Assembly (NCBI GenBank): GCA_946800325.1
Contig: OX326957.1
Coordinates: forward strand, 12,567,591 to 12,631,590
Origin: Luzula sylvatica
Lineage: Eukaryota; Streptophyta; Magnoliopsida; Poales; Juncaceae
Reading direction: 5' to 3'
Length of the DNA stretch: 64,000 bases
Part shown: positions 35,474-46,230 of the stretch, in pieces
How positions within the stretch are numbered: position 1 is the first letter of the stretch
Layout: the number at the start of each line of letters is the position of its first letter
Program-made: the position numbers and the translations under genes
The notes under the pieces: model-generated
Databases searched by the model: none
The model's input: the letters and a program-made list of their open reading frames with translations, nothing else
What the model was told of the DNA's origin: nothing

Positions 35474-38400
35474 ATACGGCGGCACGTTGTTGGATGCGCT
35501 TCGATCAAACCTTCAACCCCCCTCCAAATCCGCCTCCACAAGCTCAAACCGCGATAGTCCCATCACCTCAAGCATCCATTCATTCCAACGGACCCCCCGA
35601 GGGGTGGTTTTTGGATTCGGGTGCCTCTCACCACATCACGTCCGATCTAAATAATCTCGCGACACATGCAATGTATCAAGGGAATGATCACGTGCACATC
35701 GGAAATGGTCAAGGTCTGAGAATTCATAACATTGGTTCCACTTCTTTTTCTATCTCATCTAAAACATTCTATCTCAAAAATATACTCCATGTTCCTCTCA
35801 TTGCAAAAAACCTCTTAAGCGTATCTAAATTCACTAATGATAATGATATCTTTATTGAATTCTTTCCTTTGTTTTGCCTCATCAAGGATTGCCGAACCAA
35901 ACAAACCCTCCTCCAAGCAACGCTTCGTGAAGGGCTCTACTATCTTCCCTCGCTTCAACCTACTTTTGCTTTAATAACACAACGCGTCTCCACCGACTTG
36001 TGGCATCGGCGGCTTGCTCACGCGTCCTTTTCTTCTACTTTATCGCTTTTACACAATGTTGGCTTACCGTTTTCTTCCAATAAAAAGACCCTTTGCGGCG
36101 ATTGCTCTCTTGGAAAAGCTCATGTGTTACCCTTCTCAAATTCCACGACTCGAGCTCAAAATCCATTAGAAGTGATTCACACCGATCTTTGGGGTCCGTC
36201 CCCTTGCGTATCTACGCATGGTTGTAAATATTACGTTGTTTTTATTGATGAATATTCCCGTTTTGTATGGATTTATTTTCTCTCATCTAAAGATCAAGTA
36301 TGCGATATATTCACTAAATTCAAATTGCTTGTTGAAAACCTATTTTCTCGCACCATTAAAATCTTGCAAACCGACGGAGGTACCGAATTTAAGCCAATTT
36401 TTCGCTCATTTCCCTCTATTCTTCCTCAATTATCTTGCCCATATACCCCTCAACAAAATGGCCTTGCGGAACGCAAACATCGCCATATTGTTGAACTCGC
36501 GTTATCGTGCATGTCCACCGCATCCATACCCTCGAAATATTGGGACGATATTTTTGCTAGTGTAGTATTCGTAATCAATCGGCTTCCTTCCTCCTCTTCC
36601 ACGATCTCTCCTTTTGAAATTCTATTCAAACATAAACCCGATTACTCCTTTTTACGCGTCTTGGGTTGTTTGTGTTACCCAAATATTCGACCCTATAACA
36701 AAAACAAGCTTCAATACCGTTCCCTACCTTGCATATTCTTGGGATATTCATCGGTTCATAAAGGGTATCGTTGTTTACACATACCAACCGATCGAATCTA
36801 CATCAGCCGGGACGTACAATTTGCTGAAGACACTTTCCCGTTCGCCACGCTCAAATCTGATCAAGCATCAGCATCAAATTCAAGTAATCACAGCTCACTA
36901 ATTATTTTCTCTTTGAATAACAGGATCAATGGGCCAGGCCCAACTTCTCAAAATTTGGTGCACTCCTTTGGCGGACGAACCAACCTCACCACAGACCCGG
37001 TCTACCACTCTGGTGCACGAGCCGAGTCCACAAACACAGGAGTCATTGCAGAGGAGACTCGGTCCACTGCAGACCCGATCCAAAACCTGGTCCAGCCTAT
37101 ACCCACAACCTCATTGATCGCACCTGGTTCATCCGCGACAGATGGACCCGATTCCTCTTCTTCTTCCCACGATGCGACTCTCTCTGATGCTCCTCCACGA
37201 CGCACTGAGCTGGTCGCCGATCCAGTGCCGCCACCTCCACGCCACACCATGGTCACCCGCACCCAAGATCAGACTCGAAAGGCGAAGCTTTATCCGGACT
37301 ATCAGCTGTACCTTGCGACCTACTCGCCTGATGAAGTGACGGAACCGTCCTGCTTCACATCAGCCAACAAAAATCCTCACTGGCGCCACGCAATGGCTGC
37401 TGAGCTTGATGCGTTAGCTCTCAACAGGACTTGGGTCTTAGTTCCTCCTCCCCCAAATCAAGGTATCATCGGTTGCAAGTGGATATACAAGATCAAGCGA
37501 CTTTCCGATGGCAAAATTGATCGCTTCAAAGCTCGATTAGTCGCAAAAGGATACAATCAAATGGAAGGCATTGATTATCATGAAACATTCAGCCCCGTCG
37601 TTAAACCGACGACCATTCGCATAATTCTGTCCGTGGCAATTTCGAAAGGGTGGAATTTACGTCAATTGGACGTAAATAACGCTTTTCTCCATGGAGAATT
37701 GAGTGAAACGGTGTATATGTCGCAACCACCGGGTTATGTTAATCCGGATTTTCCTCATCATGTGTGTCTTCTTCGAAAAGCTTTGTATGGGCTCAAACAA
37801 GCGCCACGCGCTTGGTTTCAGAAATTACGCTTGTCTCTCCTCGAACTCGGTTTCATTTCTTCCAATGCCGATACCTCTCTATTTATACGAAATCAAAATG
37901 GAGACATTTCTTATCTCTTGGTCTATGTCGATGACATAATCGTCACCGGTTCCAACCCTCAAACAATACAACGACTCATTGATGATCTTGGTTCGCGGTT
38001 CTCTCTCAAAGATCTTGGCCCCCTCTCGCATTTTCTTGGGATTCATGCCACACGATCAAAATCTGGTCTACACCTTAGTCAAGCTCAATACGTCCATGAT
38101 CTACTTCAAAAATCGAACATGGTCTCGGCAAAACCAACTAATTCTCCCATGGCCTCCAGTCCATCTCTCTCCAAGACCGATGGTACACCACTTCAAGATC
38201 CATACCCGTTTCGGAGCCTTGTGGGTGCGTTACAATATGTAACCATTACCCGACCCGATATCGCCTTCGCGGTAAATAAAATCTCTCAATTTATGGCAGC
38301 CCCCACGGAAGTTCATATGATGGCGGCAAAACGAGTACTTCGGTACCTCAAAGGCTCTATAATGAAGGGAATTTTCATTCATCCTACCACTAGTTTCACT

Positions 38401-38871
38401 CTTCATGGATATTGCGATGCGGATTGGGCGGGATGTCCCGATGATCGCCGGAGCACAACCGGGTTTTGTGTCTACCTTGGTCCCAATTTAATTTCGTGGA
38501 GCTCGAAAAAACAACACACGGTGGCTCGGTCAAGTACCGAGTCCGAGTATCGCAGCTTAGCAATGGCGACGACCGAAATAATTTGGGTACAATCTCTTCT
38601 CAGAGACCTCTTCCTCTCATCACCGTCTCCACCAACACTTTGGTGCGACAACCTTGGAGCTACATTTCTAGCTTCCAATCCCGTTTTCCATGCAAGGACA
38701 AAACACATCGAAATAGATTTCCATTTCGTTCGGGAAAAAGTTCAAAATAGTGAAATCCAAGTGAAATTCATCTGCACCGCAGATCAAGTTGCTGATGTTA
38801 TGACCAAGCCACTTCCTTCAAGTCCTTTTCTTCTCTTGAGGTCCAAACTCACTGTGTGTGACCCACCTTGA
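35473..38871 (+). CDS. Copia gag C-terminus/pol polyprotein, 5'-truncated but uninterrupted
   Basis: First ATG at 35494 (1125 codons), probably not a natural start; the frame enters from the gag zinc knuckle. Domains in order: aspartic protease WFLDSGASHHITSD (catalytic D at residue 41); GAG-pre-integrase LWHRRLAHASF (W170); integrase core with D231, D294 and E326; reverse transcriptase with YVDD at 811-814; RNase H YCDADWAG (D975) through STESEYRSL and TKHIEIDFHFVREKV to ADVMTKPL. The last motif is typical of the Ale/Retrofit branch (inference). No stop or frameshift lies in about 3.4 kb, unlike the decayed copia at 3166, so this is a young copy that lost mobility by losing its 5' end. Confidence 0.93.
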   Translation, partial: HTAARCWMRFDQTFNPPPNPPPQAQTAIVPSPQASIHSNGPPEGWFLDSGASHHITSDLNNLATHAMYQGNDHVHIGNGQGLRIHNIGSTSFSISSKTFYLKNILHVPLIAKNLLSVSKFTNDNDIFIEFFPLFCLIKDCRTKQTLLQATLREGLYYLPSLQPTFALITQRVSTDLWHRRLAHASFSSTLSLLHNVGLPFSSNKKTLCGDCSLGKAHVLPFSNSTTRAQNPLEVIHTDLWGPSPCVSTHGCKYYVVFIDEYSRFVWIYFLSSKDQVCDIFTKFKLLVENLFSRTIKILQTDGGTEFKPIFRSFPSILPQLSCPYTPQQNGLAERKHRHIVELALSCMSTASIPSKYWDDIFASVVFVINRLPSSSSTISPFEILFKHKPDYSFLRVLGCLCYPNIRPYNKNKLQYRSLPCIFLGYSSVHKGYRCLHIPTDRIYISRDVQFAEDTFPFATLKSDQASASNSSNHSSLIIFSLNNRINGPGPTSQNLVHSFGGRTNLTTDPVYHSGARAESTNTGVIAEETRSTADPIQNLVQPIPTTSLIAPGSSATDGPDSSSSSHDATLSDAPPRRTELVADPVPPPPRHTMVTRTQDQTRKAKLYPDYQLYLATYSPDEVTEPSCFTSANKNPHWRHAMAAELDALALNRTWVLVPPPPNQGIIGCKWIYKIKRLSDGKIDRFKARLVAKGYNQMEGIDYHETFSPVVKPTTIRIILSVAISKGWNLRQLDVNNAFLHGELSETVYMSQPPGYVNPDFPHHVCLLRKALYGLKQAPRAWFQKLRLSLLELGFISSNADTSLFIRNQNGDISYLLVYVDDIIVTGSNPQTIQRLIDDLGSRFSLKDLGPLSHFLGIHATRSKSGLHLSQAQYVHDLLQKSNMVSAKPTNSPMASSPSLSKTDGTPLQDPYPFRSLVGALQYVTITRPDIAFAVNKISQFMAAPTEVHMMAAKRVLRYLKGSIMKGIFIHPTTSFTLHGYCDADWAGCPDDRRSTTGFCVYLGPNLISWSSKKQHTVARSSTESEYRSLAMATTEIIWVQSLLRDLFLSSPSPPTLWCDNLGATFLASNPVFHARTKHIEIDFHFVREKVQNSEIQVKFICTADQVADVMTKPLPSSPFLLLRSKLTVCDPP

Positions 38872-38884
38872 GTTTGCGGGGGGG

Positions 38885-39145
38885 TGTTAGCGTATACAAA
38901 TAAATGGACACCTCCAGTACCCGAATTGCAAAAGAGAGCATCATATTTCTTCCTCTAACGAACTAATATGCTGTGGAGTAAATCCAAGACATGAGCACAT
39001 GGAATTAGTTTCTAGAGAATAATAGGTGGCATGTAATGATAGGCTAGTATTTGAATTTAGATTCTATAAATAGAGTAGAATAGTTTCATTGTAATACAAC
39101 AGTAATAAAAATTCAGATAATAGAAAAGGAATTTCTCTTTCAACA
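38885..39145 (+). repeat. 3' LTR of the truncated copia element
   Basis: 261 bp, TGTTAGCG...TTTCAACA, following a G-rich polypurine tract. A TATA box TATAAATA lies at about 39065-39072. No second copy was found in the window. Confidence 0.9.
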
Positions 39146-39570
39146 GCTCTGCTACGACAAATCAATACCAGCAGAAAACATAGCGAAACCATTTGTGCAT
39201 CTCTTTGCAAGAAAAACATAGGAAAGAAGCCACCTTGTATAAATTGTGAGCCCCATCATTGTCGAAGTTTGATGCCTAGGTAAGGAAAAAGTTATTTTTG
39301 AATTACTTATGTTTGAAAAGTAGTAGTGCTTCTTAAATCGAGACTAAAAGCCCCAGTTATGTTGTAATTGATACAAAATCAGATTAAATCAAGATTCAAT
39401 TGAATGATTGAGGCTTTAATCGAGCTTAATTTAGGAAATTGGAAGATTTGAGGATTGTGGTTTCTCTGTACTTCTTGAATATTTAAGTCGTTATTTTTGT
39501 TACTATTTCATAAGGATGTGGTAGAATGGAAATTTCACGTGCGCACGATGCGGTGGTTGTGGTCACTTAT
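39146..39570 (+). pseudogene. DnaJ-type zinc-finger gene, copy B (5' part lost, exon deletion)
   Basis: Exon 2 starts abruptly after the copia LTR at ctacgacaaatcaatacc, equal to CYDKSIP of copies A and C. It continues through KKPPCINCE and then jumps to IVEV-like sequence ahead of the donor, so the segment coding CxxC motif 2 is deleted. Exon 3 survives near 39514-39570 as ggatgtggtagaatgg and gatgcggtggttgtgg, with further lesions. Exon 1 is absent. Not functional. Confidence 0.75.
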
Positions 39571-39879
39571 TTAAATTGAATCTGAGCTTTGGAATTTTTC
39601 AATATCTCAAAATTATGTTTTACATGTTTGTTATGCATGCTTTACTAAGGCCTCGCTTGGCATCATTTCTATTTTTTGTTTTTTTAAATGAAAAACAATT
39701 TTTTTGTTGACAATTTTTTTTTTCTCGATTCAATATTCTTCGAAATTTTCATCATATATTTCATCAAAAAACTATTTTAGTCAAAATTCATTCATTAGCG
39801 AATATCGCTCCAATGTAAGTTTTATGTCAACAAACTATTTTTATTGTGAATTTAAATAAGTGAATACAAAGTTTTTTTT
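39571..39879. other. Region after DnaJ-like copy B, no gene seen
   Basis: AT-rich non-coding sequence leading into the spacer repeat array. Confidence 0.5.
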
Positions 39880-40460
39880 TATCAATATGCCATTTAATTA
39901 TCGATATATCGAGTGTGCAGTGTCAATATACCATTTTTAGAATTAATATATTATTTTCAGTGCTGACATTGTTTTCAATGTGAATAATAAGTTTGTAAGG
40001 TTTATATATTTATTTCAGTTTCTGAGTGTGAACATAAAGTTTTCAGGGATAGTATAACATTTTGTGCGTCGATATATCGTTTTTATTATATAATATTATT
40101 TTCAGTGTCAATATAGTATTTTCCAGGATCCATATCCATATAACCATTTTAAGTGTCAAAACATTTCTTTATCAGTGTCAGTATATTATTTTCTGTATCA
40201 CTACATCGTTTTAGGATCAATATACCATTTCAATTGTCATATATCATTTTCAATCTCAATATATTGTTTCAGCCTCAATGTACCGTGTTTCATGCGTGAA
40301 ATAATAATTTATTGTATTTACTTTTCAGTTGTTAATATTATGTTTCTTGTAGTATATACTGATTTATTGTGTTCACTTTTTGATTGTTAATTTGTGTTTC
40401 GGAGTCAATATATTGTTTTTGTGTCAATATAACATTTTCAACGTCAACATATCATTTTTA
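39880..40460. repeat. Degenerate ~20-bp repeat array, spacer 2
   Basis: Units such as TCAATATACCATTTT and TTTTCAGTGTCAATATA, with the same family and context as at 32280-33080. Confidence 0.8.
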
Positions 40461-42249
40461 GTGCCAGTTATGCAACTTGATTTTTTTATAATACTTAAAT
40501 ATAAGTTGAAGTATCTATGCATTTTGTTTGTGAAAAAAAAGAAAAGAAAAGAGAATATACATTTTTTCTTTCAAAATCTTGTTTTTATTTTCTTTTTAAA
40601 ACAAAAAGAAACGGGCTAATTATTCAAACAAGTGTTTAGGACAACAATACCAAACAAGCCCTAAACTTTGAAACTGAAGTTTTGTATAATATTTTATTAT
40701 GGCAGTGGCTTGCACGTTAAGTTTTTGTTTGTTTGTCTTTGTAATCTTTTATTTCTTTCGACCAAAAAAGTTATAGAGATCATCAATGTAAAATGATTAT
40801 CTTTGAGAATTCTAAATAACAAATGTGATATATAAATATCAAATTTAAGCTTTGCTAGATTCAATCTTTTTCGTCTAGATGACTTTTTTTATTAGATTTT
40901 GATGCATATAAACACAACAACTCATGTTTTGAGTTTGAAAAGTAACTTTGGTCATTTGGAGGATAATATAATGTCTGTTATTTTGATTTTAATTTGTACG
41001 GATAAGATAAACTTAAGATGGATAGACATGTATTATTTTGATTTTACTATCTTGATATTACTAGTTCCATGTTACCTGTTATTTTGATTTTACTATTTCA
41101 ATCTCGAATAAAATTGCACAATTTGATATTTTGATTGTACTATTTCAATCTTGAAGAAAATTTGCACAAATTTGAAAAGTTTAGATGGATACATTGGATA
41201 GACATCACAGTATTTTCAGTTTGTAAAGAACAAATCAGCAATTTACTATTTATTTTTTAAAATAATTAATGTCTCTTATTTCGGCAATTTAAGATGAAAT
41301 AAACTGTCATGCTAATAATGACTTGCTTACATTGCAAAAAACAATTGGAATTGGAAGAACAAGGTTTGGATTATTTCAATCCTTGTTCTTCCAATGATTT
41401 ATATAGTCAATTTTGAATAATTTGTAGCTTAATTCTTTATCAATTTGGATGCCAGTTGGCACATTTATAATATAAACCCGCATAAACAAATGATAATAAT
41501 TGAGAAAAAAAAGCATAATGCTTTTGCACGAACTTATTAATTGTGGATTAAAGTAATTGGGACTTGTGAAATGATATTGGTCAAAAGTGCAAATAACATC
41601 ATCTAAAATAATAAACAACCATAGGCAGTTTTGTAGGTATCCAATAAAATCTACAAAATATCATGTATGTCCCTACAGTACGAATCAATACTATCTTATC
41701 TTATTTGGAAAGAGATCTAAGACTATCATAAATTATACATATTCCCTCCACAATGATAAATACTCGTCACATAACCATAAAATAAAGAATATATATATAA
41801 ATAATGCAAGAAACCACAAATTTAGACCGCTCAAGGTAACTTTAGAAACAATAATAAAAATTGAAAAAAAAAATTAATATCATGATATATGCCATTGCTT
41901 TCTGTATTGGAATTATTTTCTGTAAAAACAAGAAATTTACGAGTATTAGTTTTTTGTGAACTAGAAGCAAAGACAGAGATGTAGGTATGTAAGGACGGAC
42001 AAGATATTTTAATCTTAAAACATATGCATCGTAATTATAAAACCATCGTTTAGATGCTAGGTTCATAATTTAATATTTTTCAGGATTGGATCAAAATAAT
42101 ATTCATTTTTTATTTAACTAAAGGCCAAGTCTTTTCTCGTAGGAAGAAGCGTTCCATTTATCTTCTTCAGATCCTAAATTTTCGGAAGTCAAAACCTTTG
42201 ATAACAAACCAAAGAGAGAAAAGAGAGCAGAGAAGACGATACGAAAAAG
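40461..42249. other. Spacer 2 and 5' region of the intact CNL
   Basis: AT-rich and non-coding. It contains the empty site of the hAT insertion of spacer 3 (gatggatacattggatagac near 41183). The last 130 bp form a 5' UTR shared with CNL-C (aaggccaagtcttttctcgt, aaagagagaaaagagagcag). Short frames on both strands are unsupported. Confidence 0.65.
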
Positions 42250-45200
42250 ATGTCAAGCAACAACGCCGGTGGATTTGCATCGAACCTGATGAAAAGGGCA
42301 TCCGACAAACTCACGTCCTTGATCCCTTCATCAATCCTTCCATCCTCATCCAGCAACGCTCCCGAGCCTGATGCTGCCATTGAAGATCTGAGAAGGTTGG
42401 AGAGTACGATGAAACGGATCCAAGCCATTGTCAGCGATGCCGAACAAAGGGGCATCAAAGGTCGTGCCGAAAAACTCCGTCTCGAGGAACTCAAGGAGGT
42501 GGCCTATGATGCCGACGATGTTGTCGATTTGTACGAGTTTGAAGTGCTGTCCGCAAAACTTGAATCTGGGATCCAATTGGGTGGTGATAATCACAAGCGT
42601 AAGCGTGGAGACGAGGTATGTCAAGTAATGATATCGTCTCAGATAATTGTTCCGGTTCCAAATGAATTGGCAATTAGGGTTAAAAGGGTTAGAGAGAGAT
42701 TTGATGAGATTACCAGTGAATGGAAGGCTCTTAGTTTCGATGAGGGTGAGACCCTCATACGATCTGATGTTAACATGTTTCAACTTCCTCCAAGCAGTTC
42801 CTTGGTAAATGAGCGTTCCATTCATGGTAGAGATGATGATAAGAAGAATATTATTGAATCTTTCATTTTGGATAATAGTAATTTTAATGGTGATGGTTCT
42901 TTGTCAGTTCTTCCTCTAGTTGGTATGGGAGGGATAGGCAAAACTACTCTTGCCCAACTTATATATAATGATCCCAGGGTTTGTGAGTATTATCATTTAA
43001 GGGCTTGGGTTTGTGTTTCTGAGAATTTTTCTGTCAAGACCTTAACAAAGAATATAATTGGTTCTTTCAATAAGAGAACATGTGATTTTACAGAGTTGGA
43101 TGATCTTCAAAGAACTTTAATGGATATAGTGAAAGGGAAAAGGTTCTTAATTATTTTAGATGATGTATGGAACGAGGAGCCGAATCTTTGGCACTCGCTG
43201 AAAATTGCATTAATTGATGTTGGTATTGGTAAAATAATAGTGACTACTCGTAATGAGAAGGTAGCTTTTATGATGCAAACAAGGCCTTCGCATTCCTTAA
43301 CTTATTTATCTTTTGAATATTGTTGGTCAATATTCAAGCAAGTTTTATTTGAAAATCGTGATCCAAATTTGAACTCTAATTTGTTAGGAATTGGGAAAAA
43401 CCTTGTCATGAAATGTAAAGGCTTGCCGTTGGCAGTGAAGGCCCTCGGAAGTCTTCTTCGCTTTGAAGATGATGACGAGAATAATTGGGGTGAAATATTA
43501 GAAAGTGAGATATGGGGGTTGGAAACAACAAATAATGATGTTTTGCCGGCGTTGAAAATAAGCTATGATCGTTTACCAATACACTTGAAACACTGTTTTG
43601 TTTTCTTTAGTTTATTTCCAAAAGATTATGTTATTACGGAGGATACAATAGTTCGATTGTGGTTGTCGCTAGACCTTGTTGATCCTCAAGGTAGAAAATC
43701 ATTAGAAGATATATGTGTAGGTTATGTTATCGAGTTAATGCAAAGATCAATGATTCAACTAACTGATGGTGAAAAGAGATGCTTTATTATGCATGATCTT
43801 GTCAACGATCTGGCTCAATTTGTTTCCGGGAAGGATTTTGCGAGAATAAGGCCCGATAGGTTAGATGATCTACCATGTGGAGTTAGGTATTTATCTATCG
43901 TTTCTAATGACCCAACTGATATTATCGACATGCAATATGTTAACAATCTTAAAGCACCACGGTTACTACAAATTGTGTATACAATGCCACATTATTTTCG
44001 AAAAAATTATATTACGATCCCTCTTGAGTTGTTCGAAATGCTGAGACATGTACGTGCTTTAGATTTTAGTCGTAGTATTATTGATATCTTACCAGAATCA
44101 ATTGGAAACTTAAAGCAACTACGATATCTTAATCTAAGAAACACATATGTCGAAAAGCTTCCTGATTCAATTTGTGGTCTCTATAATCTCCAAACATTAG
44201 AATTAGAAGATAGCAATATTAAGGAATTACCAATCAAAATTGGCTGCCTAGTCAATTTGCGACACCTCGGACTAAATCGGGATACGTGCATTCCATCTGG
44301 GGTCGGACAATTATTAAACTTAAAATCATTACCAATTTTTAATGTTAAGCCCGGTACGTGGCATTGTGCACTTAGTGAATTGAAAAATTTAGCAAACCTG
44401 GAAAATCAACTCACCATATATGGTTTGGGGTATGTTAACACAATGACCAGTGTGAAAGAAGTTGAAGGTAGTTTCTGCAACAAAAAAAACTTAAAAAAAT
44501 TGACACTGAATTGGTTGGAAAAGTTGTTCGATAAATCATGTAATCATTCAAACTATTCAAACTATAAAGTTTCTGAAAGTTTTAATTTTGTAGAATTGCT
44601 CGGGGCTCTCAAACCACATACCAATATTGAAGAGTTAAAAATTTGTGATTATCCCGGGTCTAGTTTTCCAAGATGGTTAGGTGACGCTTCCTTCTCTAAA
44701 CTAATCAAATTTACCTTTACGGATAGTAGTGTAAGCAATCTTCCAACATTAGGACAGTTACCTTCTTTAAGAGATGTCTATATACATACCATGGAAAATT
44801 TAAAAAATGTTGGGCGTGAATTCTGTTCTCTTGATTCAGATGTTGTTTGTTTCAGATCACTCAACACGCTTCGGTTGATTAACATGGATAAATGGGAAAA
44901 TTGGTCCGGAGTTAAAAAGAATGATTTTTCCTTTCTCCAAACCCTAGAGATAGAATATTGCATGAAACTTAAATTTATTCCCGAACCATTATGCTCCTCT
45001 CTATCTACGCTTAAAATAAGGAATTGTAAAACCCTAATCACACCACGCCTCCTCCCTTCTCTTAATTGCTTGATTATCTCTCATGGTGTTAGCGCGGTCT
45101 TCTTTGATGGTTTGCATCTACCTTTGCTAAAGACTTTGCAACTTGAATATGTAGAATCGATCACTTCTCTCGTTCTGACTTCCCAGAATTTACCTATGAT

Positions 45201-45420
45201 TGGATCGATAGAGATTTTTAATTGTTCTAATTTGAGAGATATAACTGGGCTTAGTAGTCTCAGTTCTTTGACAAAATTAAAACTTGATAGTTGTTCGGGC
45301 TTACAATTTGCTAACGATGAATTGCTTCCGCACGAACTCAAGCAACTCGACATTATTTCGTGTCCTCAACTCGATTCGTGGTATAAACTCCAGAACAAAA
45401 GAGGAATGAAGGCTAGGTGA
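42250..45420 (+). CDS. CNL disease-resistance protein, complete (CNL-D)
   Basis: Single exon, 1056 residues, starting at the ATG that aligns with CNL-C. Layout: coiled-coil/Rx-N domain (about 1-165) with AYDADDVVDLYEFEV at 85-99; NB-ARC with P-loop GMGGIGKTT 225-233, RNBS-A RAWVCVSENF 251-260, kinase-2 LDDVW 303-307, RNBS-B KIIVTTRNEKVA 328-339, GLPLA 391-395, RNBS-D KHCFVFFSLFPKDY 447-460 and MHD 514-516; LRR from about 545 to the end. All nucleotide-binding residues are conserved and length is normal for the R13L1/RGA-like CNL group. Expected role: an ADP/ATP-switching intracellular receptor that triggers hypersensitive defence; effector unknown. The last residues, MKAR, are identical in CNL-1. 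It is the only complete receptor in the window. Confidence 0.97.
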   Translation: MSSNNAGGFASNLMKRASDKLTSLIPSSILPSSSSNAPEPDAAIEDLRRLESTMKRIQAIVSDAEQRGIKGRAEKLRLEELKEVAYDADDVVDLYEFEVLSAKLESGIQLGGDNHKRKRGDEVCQVMISSQIIVPVPNELAIRVKRVRERFDEITSEWKALSFDEGETLIRSDVNMFQLPPSSSLVNERSIHGRDDDKKNIIESFILDNSNFNGDGSLSVLPLVGMGGIGKTTLAQLIYNDPRVCEYYHLRAWVCVSENFSVKTLTKNIIGSFNKRTCDFTELDDLQRTLMDIVKGKRFLIILDDVWNEEPNLWHSLKIALIDVGIGKIIVTTRNEKVAFMMQTRPSHSLTYLSFEYCWSIFKQVLFENRDPNLNSNLLGIGKNLVMKCKGLPLAVKALGSLLRFEDDDENNWGEILESEIWGLETTNNDVLPALKISYDRLPIHLKHCFVFFSLFPKDYVITEDTIVRLWLSLDLVDPQGRKSLEDICVGYVIELMQRSMIQLTDGEKRCFIMHDLVNDLAQFVSGKDFARIRPDRLDDLPCGVRYLSIVSNDPTDIIDMQYVNNLKAPRLLQIVYTMPHYFRKNYITIPLELFEMLRHVRALDFSRSIIDILPESIGNLKQLRYLNLRNTYVEKLPDSICGLYNLQTLELEDSNIKELPIKIGCLVNLRHLGLNRDTCIPSGVGQLLNLKSLPIFNVKPGTWHCALSELKNLANLENQLTIYGLGYVNTMTSVKEVEGSFCNKKNLKKLTLNWLEKLFDKSCNHSNYSNYKVSESFNFVELLGALKPHTNIEELKICDYPGSSFPRWLGDASFSKLIKFTFTDSSVSNLPTLGQLPSLRDVYIHTMENLKNVGREFCSLDSDVVCFRSLNTLRLINMDKWENWSGVKKNDFSFLQTLEIEYCMKLKFIPEPLCSSLSTLKIRNCKTLITPRLLPSLNCLIISHGVSAVFFDGLHLPLLKTLQLEYVESITSLVLTSQNLPMIGSIEIFNCSNLRDITGLSSLSSLTKLKLDSCSGLQFANDELLPHELKQLDIISCPQLDSWYKLQNKRGMKAR

Positions 45421-46230
45421 GATTACATATCATTCTTAAACTCTTCAAATGTACTCTTTAAGCAAATAAATTGCAAAATTGATGTTATTTTCTTCCATTT
45501 TCACAGTTTTGAATGGCCACTAAGAAAATTACCGAAACAAATGGAAATGCTACGCCAGCAAAATCGCTTGGTCTAGTTTTTTATAACCGAATGGATTTGG
45601 TTCGGGTGGAGACAGTACAGAAATGTCCGATAGATAAGGAGTAGTTTGGGCCCGAACCAATAAAAAGTTATTTGTAGAAATTTAAATTTCTCTTTTGTAC
45701 CGACTGTTTGGGAGGGATTTTATTTTTTGGTGTGTTCAATGACTTATCGTGGTATATTTTTTATTTATTTTTATATTGCGTTCTATTGTTCAATGGAATC
45801 CATATACCATGCTCCTTATTTACTCTAAAAAAATGACATGTTAAAAAGTTAGAATATAACTAGCTTTACCGTGCGCAAATGCACGGGACAGTCTATTTTT
45901 TTTTTAATTATCATGGTTTGTTTGTTGTCAGAAAGTTGATTTTTTGTTATTCATTTTTTTTCATGTTTACGCTAAAATGTAAGATAATTTTACAAAACAA
46001 TTAAAGTTTCTATTCTTTTTTATTCTTACGGCATTCACATTTTTTTGATATAAATGTTATATATGAGAGGGATATTTGCATTTGAAAAAGTTAGACTACA
46101 TTTTTTTGTTTTTGTATTTGTAAGAAATTTTTTACATAATACAAATTTGTGTTAGTCATATATTATGGGGTATTCTAAGAACAATATGAAAGTTGAGTAT
46201 TTTGTGCATGTTCTTCTATTTTAATAGTTA
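45421..46230. other. 3' flank of CNL-D
   Basis: Non-coding and closely similar to 1724-3165, without the hAT MITE. It contains the second copy of the minus-strand Helitron-like 3' end (CTAG at 45860-45863, hairpin 45869-45886) and the start of the ~155-180 bp tandem repeats. Confidence 0.75.

Larger units (their letters stand above)
35473..39145 (+). mobile_element. 5'-truncated Ty1/copia retrotransposon
   Basis: The element has lost its 5' LTR, primer site and nearly all of gag. It begins inside the gag zinc knuckle at HTAARC (35473-35490). The pol frame is intact to 38871, a purine tract follows at 38873-38884, and a 261-bp 3' LTR ends at 39145. Base 39146 is in the middle of DnaJ-like copy B. 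The left junction is a deletion scar and not a target duplication. It probably once inserted in the DnaJ-like gene, and a later deletion fused its interior to CNL-C. Confidence 0.92.

Noticed and set aside
34244..35557. An NLR fused to a retrotransposon domain (integrated decoy)
   Set aside because: The CNL-C frame enters the copia sequence out of phase with pol and stops at 35557, so no fusion protein is made. The junction is a deletion scar.
37002..37262. Minus-strand ORFs inside the copia pol region
   Set aside because: Shadow frames of the long intact pol ORF on the plus strand.
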